Shown here in pieces: positions 60,706-64,000 of a DNA stretch of 64,000 nt; position 1 is the first letter of the stretch; each line of letters starts with the position of its first letter. Source of the stretch: JBFHRE01 sp041746105. GTDB lineage: Bacteria; Actinomycetota; Acidimicrobiia; Spongiisociales; ZC4RG35. The stretch is from positions 44,430 to 108,429 of the forward strand of contig JBGTHP010000014.1 of NCBI GenBank assembly GCA_041746105.1. Reading direction: 5' to 3'. Under the pieces are notes generated by a model. That model searched no databases and had not been told where the DNA came from. It worked only from the letters and a program-made list of their open reading frames with translations. The position numbers and the translations under genes were made by a program.

Positions 60706-62697
60706 TCAGCTCAGCCGGAAAAGGTTGGCTCCAATACCGACCGCGTAGTCGAGGGTGAGTTCGGCGGCGCCGCCTACGGCAGGCGCCGCCTTGGCGGCGA
60801 TGCCTGCCTCAAAACCGGGCAGGTCGGTCAACGTGGCGCCGAGGTTGAAAGTGTCGTCACTGTCGTAGGTGACCCGGTAGAACCAGCCGCCGTTGGTGAC
60901 GTCGATCGTTTTTGCCGCCGTGTTCACCGAGATCAAATCGACCGCAACACCATTGCCGAGCGTGGGAGCGGTCTCCACCCAGTAGTGGATGATGGCGGTG
61001 GTGGAGGCGAGATCGCCCGTTCCGGTTTCGATCGTGGAGTTGGCGTTGAGGTCGACCGAGGCGTTGATTGTGTCTGCGCCATTGCCGCCGCCGTTTCCGG
61101 TGTGGCTCACCGAAGCCCTCCCACTGACATCGGTGGTGACGGCGGCGGGTGATGCAGTGCTGAATCCCGTGACTGTGAACACGATTCTGGCGCCGGCGAT
61201 CGGAACGCCGAATTTGTCCCTGACCGTGACCGTGCTCGTGGTCGAGGCCCCGGCCAGGTCGCTCGGGCGAGTCTGGGTCAGTGTTGCCTGCGTGGCGAGG
61301 GGCAGAGTGTCATCCCAACTCGCCGTCGTCGACGAGTCAGGCTCGGTTGCACCATCGTCGATGCCGTCGTTGTCCTTGTCCCAGAAGGCGGTCACGGTGT
61401 CGACGGTGACTGCGTCGTCGCCTGCCGTGGGATCGGGCGGCCCCAGATAGGTGGCACTGGCCATGCCGCCTGCGTCGGTGACACCTGACAGAGTTGCGAT
61501 CGGAACCGACCCTCTTTTGACCGTGAAAACAATCGGTTGACCGGCGACCGGAACTGCGGCCGCGCTCGCATCCACCAGCGTGGCCGTAACGGTCGTGGTG
61601 GTGCCATAGCGGACCGGGGAGGGGGCTTTCACCGAAACTCCGCTCACCGGTGGCACCCACACAACGGTCACCGTCGCAGGCGTGACCGACGATCCGAATT
61701 CGGCCCCAACCTCCCCAGACCAGGCGTTCACGATGTCGCTTTCAGCAGCTGTGCCGTGGGTGAAGGCGATCGTCACCTTGCCGTCTTTGTCGGTCTTGGG
61801 GTCGGCGGTGTCCACCACACAGTCGGTGCCGGTGGCGCCGTCGACGCCGGCCAGCTTGGCATCCGTGTCAACCACGCACTTGCCGTCGGATCCCCTGGTG
61901 CCGACCCACACGTCAACCGCCTTTCCGGCCACCGGCTTGCCGTCGAGACCCTTGGCCAGAATCGTGAGTGTCACGGTTTCGGTGACCTGTGCCACCGGGG
62001 CGGATGCGGTGATGGTGGTGCCGCCGGGCTCAACGCCGAGAGCATTGAAGCTGCGAGCGAGGAATAGAGCCATTTGCCAGCGGACCACCGTCTGCCCTGG
62101 TGTAAAGGTGGTTCCGGTGGTGCCTTTGGCCACACCCATCTCCGCCAGTTGGTTGATGGCTTTCTGGGTTGAGAGCGGAAGACCGGAGAGATCGCCGAAT
62201 CCTTGATCCGTACCCGAGGGAACCGCCACTCCCGCAGAGCCTGCGAGGCGAACCAGGAAGAGCGCCATCTGCCACCGCGTCACAGCCTGGTCAGGGGAAA
62301 AGGTGGTTGGAGTAGTGCCGGTGGTGATCCCGAGCTGCGCCAACTGGTTGATGGCGGCCTGGGTGTCGGCGGGAAGCGACCCGATATCGGTGAAGCCCTG
62401 CGATGCCGCCGGAGGAAGCGCAACCCCGGCGGTGGCTGCAGTGCGGGTGATGAAAAGGGCCATCTGCCAGCGTGTGACTGCGGCGGCGGGGTCGAATGCC
62501 GTATCGGACGTGCCTTTCGCCACCGAGTAGGACGAAACGCAGTTGATGGCATCGATGGTTTCAGTCGACAGACCGGTGAGGTCCGTGAATTTGGTGGGAG
62601 GGAGACTCTCGGGACAGGCGCCACCGGCCGCGGCCGCCGGAACGGCGAGCAGCGAGGCGATGAATATCAGACCTACGAACTTGGTGACTCGATGCAC
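60706..62697 (-). CDS. Surface protein: three N-terminal SLH-like repeats plus Ig-like domains (paralogue)
   Basis: A 663-residue secreted protein starting at GTG 62697 with an AGGAGG site 3 bases upstream. Signal peptide (VGLIFIASLLAVPAAAAGGA), three repeats (about 30-215; 'AAVTRWQMALFITRTAA', 'QAVTRWQMALFLVRLAG', 'QTVVRWQMALFLARSFN'), Ig-like domains with 'ESDIVNAWSGEVG', a 'FWDKDNDGIDDG' loop, and a C-terminal 'FYRVTYDSDDTFNLG' module. Domain order and motifs match the downstream gene, so the two look like a tandem duplication. Function: cell-surface structure or adhesion (inference). Confidence 0.85.
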   Translation of the reverse strand: MHRVTKFVGLIFIASLLAVPAAAAGGACPESLPPTKFTDLTGLSTETIDAINCVSSYSVAKGTSDTAFDPAAAVTRWQMALFITRTAATAGVALPPAASQGFTDIGSLPADTQAAINQLAQLGITTGTTPTTFSPDQAVTRWQMALFLVRLAGSAGVAVPSGTDQGFGDLSGLPLSTQKAINQLAEMGVAKGTTGTTFTPGQTVVRWQMALFLARSFNALGVEPGGTTITASAPVAQVTETVTLTILAKGLDGKPVAGKAVDVWVGTRGSDGKCVVDTDAKLAGVDGATGTDCVVDTADPKTDKDGKVTIAFTHGTAAESDIVNAWSGEVGAEFGSSVTPATVTVVWVPPVSGVSVKAPSPVRYGTTTTVTATLVDASAAAVPVAGQPIVFTVKRGSVPIATLSGVTDAGGMASATYLGPPDPTAGDDAVTVDTVTAFWDKDNDGIDDGATEPDSSTTASWDDTLPLATQATLTQTRPSDLAGASTTSTVTVRDKFGVPIAGARIVFTVTGFSTASPAAVTTDVSGRASVSHTGNGGGNGADTINASVDLNANSTIETGTGDLASTTAIIHYWVETAPTLGNGVAVDLISVNTAAKTIDVTNGGWFYRVTYDSDDTFNLGATLTDLPGFEAGIAAKAAPAVGGAAELTLDYAVGIGANLFRLS

Positions 62698-62734
62698 CTA
62701 CCTCCTGTCGGCGGAGGGCGGCGAACTTGCGCTC

Positions 62735-63871
62735 TCAGGGAGGCGGGATTGTCGTGGTCGTGGTGGGGGCCGGGGTCACGGCCGTGGTGGCGGTGACTGC
62801 CTGGACCAAGTCGGAGTCGAACACGGTTCCCAGATCACCGGTCCACGCCCACCATTCTGTCGGACCCGCCAGATCGGCCACGAGGAAGATCACATCACCG
62901 TTCTGGTTTGTTTTCAGATCGCCCAGATCGACGGTACAGACGGTCAGCCCTGCGACCGGAACCGCCACCGCAGGATCGCAGGTCCCATCTGCCAAAACCA
63001 GCGTCGAGGGAGTGGTCAAGTCGCCTCGGAAGATATCGATGGGCTCGTCGACCATCGGGAGAAAGGCCGAATCACGCAGCGAGATCCTCAGCGCCACATC
63101 GAGCGGTGCGTCCCCCGAAGCCGGAAGGATCTGCATGGTCAGGCCCGCCGGGCGGGTGCTGGTGTGGTCGAGGGCGCGGGCGATGAAGGCCGCCATTTGA
63201 TCCCTGGTGACGGTGTCGAGGGGCGAGAACAGTGTTTCCGTCGTGCCCTTGGTGATTCCAAGGTCCCAGGCCTTTTCGATTGCTGTTGCAGCCTCAACGG
63301 TGACGGTGTCGAGATCGGTCATACCAGAAGGAGAGACTCCCACCGGCAGAATCGCGCTTCCGTTCGCCAATTCGAGGAACCGGACCAAGAACAGCGCCAT
63401 CTGGTAGCGCGAGACGACATCCTTGGGGCCAAATGTCGTCGCCGAGGTACCGGTGGTGATTCCGAGCGATGCCAGCTGGTTCACGGCGTTCTGAGCCGGC
63501 GTGGGAAGGGTGTCGATGTCGGTGAAACCGTGCGACACCGGATCGGGCAGCGTGATGCCGGCCATCGGCGCTGCCCGGGTGAGGAACAGCGCCATCTGTG
63601 CTCGGGTCACCTTCTGGGAGGGTGAATAGGTGGTCTCCGTCGTACCGGTGGTGATTCCGTAGTACGCGATGCAGTTGATCGACGCTTTGGCGAAGTTGCC
63701 GACCGTGTCGGTGAAGCCGGCATCGAGCACAGCGTCGCCTACACAGGCCGAATAGGCAGGCGGGAATTCGACATCCCCCGTGGCCGCTACCGCCGGCGTC
63801 GCCGCCATGGATACCGCGACGATCAGCGCCAAAGCCGCCAGCACCCGACGACGGACAGGACTCTCGCTCAT
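62735..63871 (-). CDS. Surface protein with three N-terminal SLH-like repeats and Thr/Pro tail
   Basis: A 378-residue secreted protein: signal peptide (RRRVLAALALIVAVSMAATP), three repeats (about 40-235; 'QKVTRAQMALFLTRAAP', 'DVVSRYQMALFLVRFLE', 'DTVTRDQMAAFIARALD'), one beta domain (about 245-350) and a tail 'APTTTTTIPPP'. It lies 37 bases upstream of the next surface-protein gene on the same strand, so they are probably co-transcribed. The tail could be glycosylated or lie in the wall (inference). Confidence 0.83.
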   Translation of the reverse strand: MSESPVRRRVLAALALIVAVSMAATPAVAATGDVEFPPAYSACVGDAVLDAGFTDTVGNFAKASINCIAYYGITTGTTETTYSPSQKVTRAQMALFLTRAAPMAGITLPDPVSHGFTDIDTLPTPAQNAVNQLASLGITTGTSATTFGPKDVVSRYQMALFLVRFLELANGSAILPVGVSPSGMTDLDTVTVEAATAIEKAWDLGITKGTTETLFSPLDTVTRDQMAAFIARALDHTSTRPAGLTMQILPASGDAPLDVALRISLRDSAFLPMVDEPIDIFRGDLTTPSTLVLADGTCDPAVAVPVAGLTVCTVDLGDLKTNQNGDVIFLVADLAGPTEWWAWTGDLGTVFDSDLVQAVTATTAVTPAPTTTTTIPPP

Positions 63872-63982
63872 TTTCTACTCCCACTCCCGGCTCGCTCTCG
63901 ATACGCGAACCGCCGCTCCCACAACTCCACCACACGATAGGGATGGAGTCGCCGTTGTGCGACCCCTTGAATAGAGAAGGGC

Positions 63983-64000
63983 CCCCGGCCGAAGCCGGGG
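63983..64000. terminator. GC-rich hairpin at the window edge
   Basis: CCCCGGC and GCCGGGG pair (7 bp) around CGAA. It may be the terminator of a gene outside the window; the sequence stops here, so flanking T residues cannot be seen. Confidence 0.4.

Noticed and set aside
58522..63871. CRISPR-like repeats
   Set aside because: The recurring 'gccatctgcca' blocks are codons of the WQMALF motif in SLH-like repeats, irregularly spaced and in coding frame.

Overview
This 64 kb window is a high-GC actinobacterial chromosome segment, most likely from the class Acidimicrobiia or a close relative. That placement is an inference. It rests on the actinobacterial gene neighbourhoods, the F420 genes cofD/fbiA and cofE/fbiB, DUF3499 and DUF5719 proteins, an AccA3/AccD5-type acyl-CoA carboxylase, an LpdA-type flavoprotein with a single cysteine, and many secreted proteins carrying 'RWQMALFL' surface-anchoring repeats. 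I see no insertion sequence, prophage or CRISPR array.

Layout. 1-6.9 kb: the 5' end of rph (cut by the window edge), an Rv1339-like metallo-beta-lactamase-fold hydrolase, pdxH, a DUF983 protein, an acyl-CoA dehydrogenase, a YbaK deacylase, a tandem PD-(D/E)XK-like Fe-S protein, an MFS transporter and a membrane protein. 7-18.7 kb: a sensor kinase, tmRNA (ssrA), an acidic small protein, then a leftward block comF / hpf-response regulator-secA-prfB / ftsE-ftsX-LytM peptidase-smpB. 18.7-31.4 kb: sahH, a Trm112-like mini-protein, manB, glycosyltransferases, small zinc-motif proteins (including DUF3499), DUF5719, and cofD-cofE. 31.4-42.3 kb: an LCP ligase, a dienelactone hydrolase-like protein, birA, accD, accA, a seven-repeat secreted protein, an lpdA-like gene and a methylmalonyl-CoA mutase large subunit. 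42.4-64 kb: a cell-envelope region with a class A PBP carrying PASTA domains, a flippase, a SpoIID protein, an amidase, an O-antigen ligase-like protein, a metalloprotease, an ECF sigma factor with a membrane partner, two more glycosyltransferases, UDP-GlcNAc 2-epimerase and three N-terminally anchored surface proteins.

How the parts fit. Gene order from comF to lpdA follows, in compact form, my memory of Mycobacterium tuberculosis Rv3240c-Rv3303c; prfB-ftsEX-smpB (Rv3105c-Rv3100c) is a separate block there. Carboxylase, biotin ligase and mutase fit propionyl-CoA/methylmalonyl-CoA metabolism. The last 20 kb looks like one surface programme: six secreted proteins carry triple SLH-like repeats (three C-terminal behind enzymes, three N-terminal), placed among genes for making, flipping and joining a polysaccharide. 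The UDP-GlcNAc 2-epimerase would supply ManNAc, the sugar SLH domains recognise in Firmicutes. Four genes too short or truncated to be obvious were recovered: rph (partial), a 52-residue Trm112-like protein, a 57-residue zinc-motif protein, and the tmRNA tag frame.
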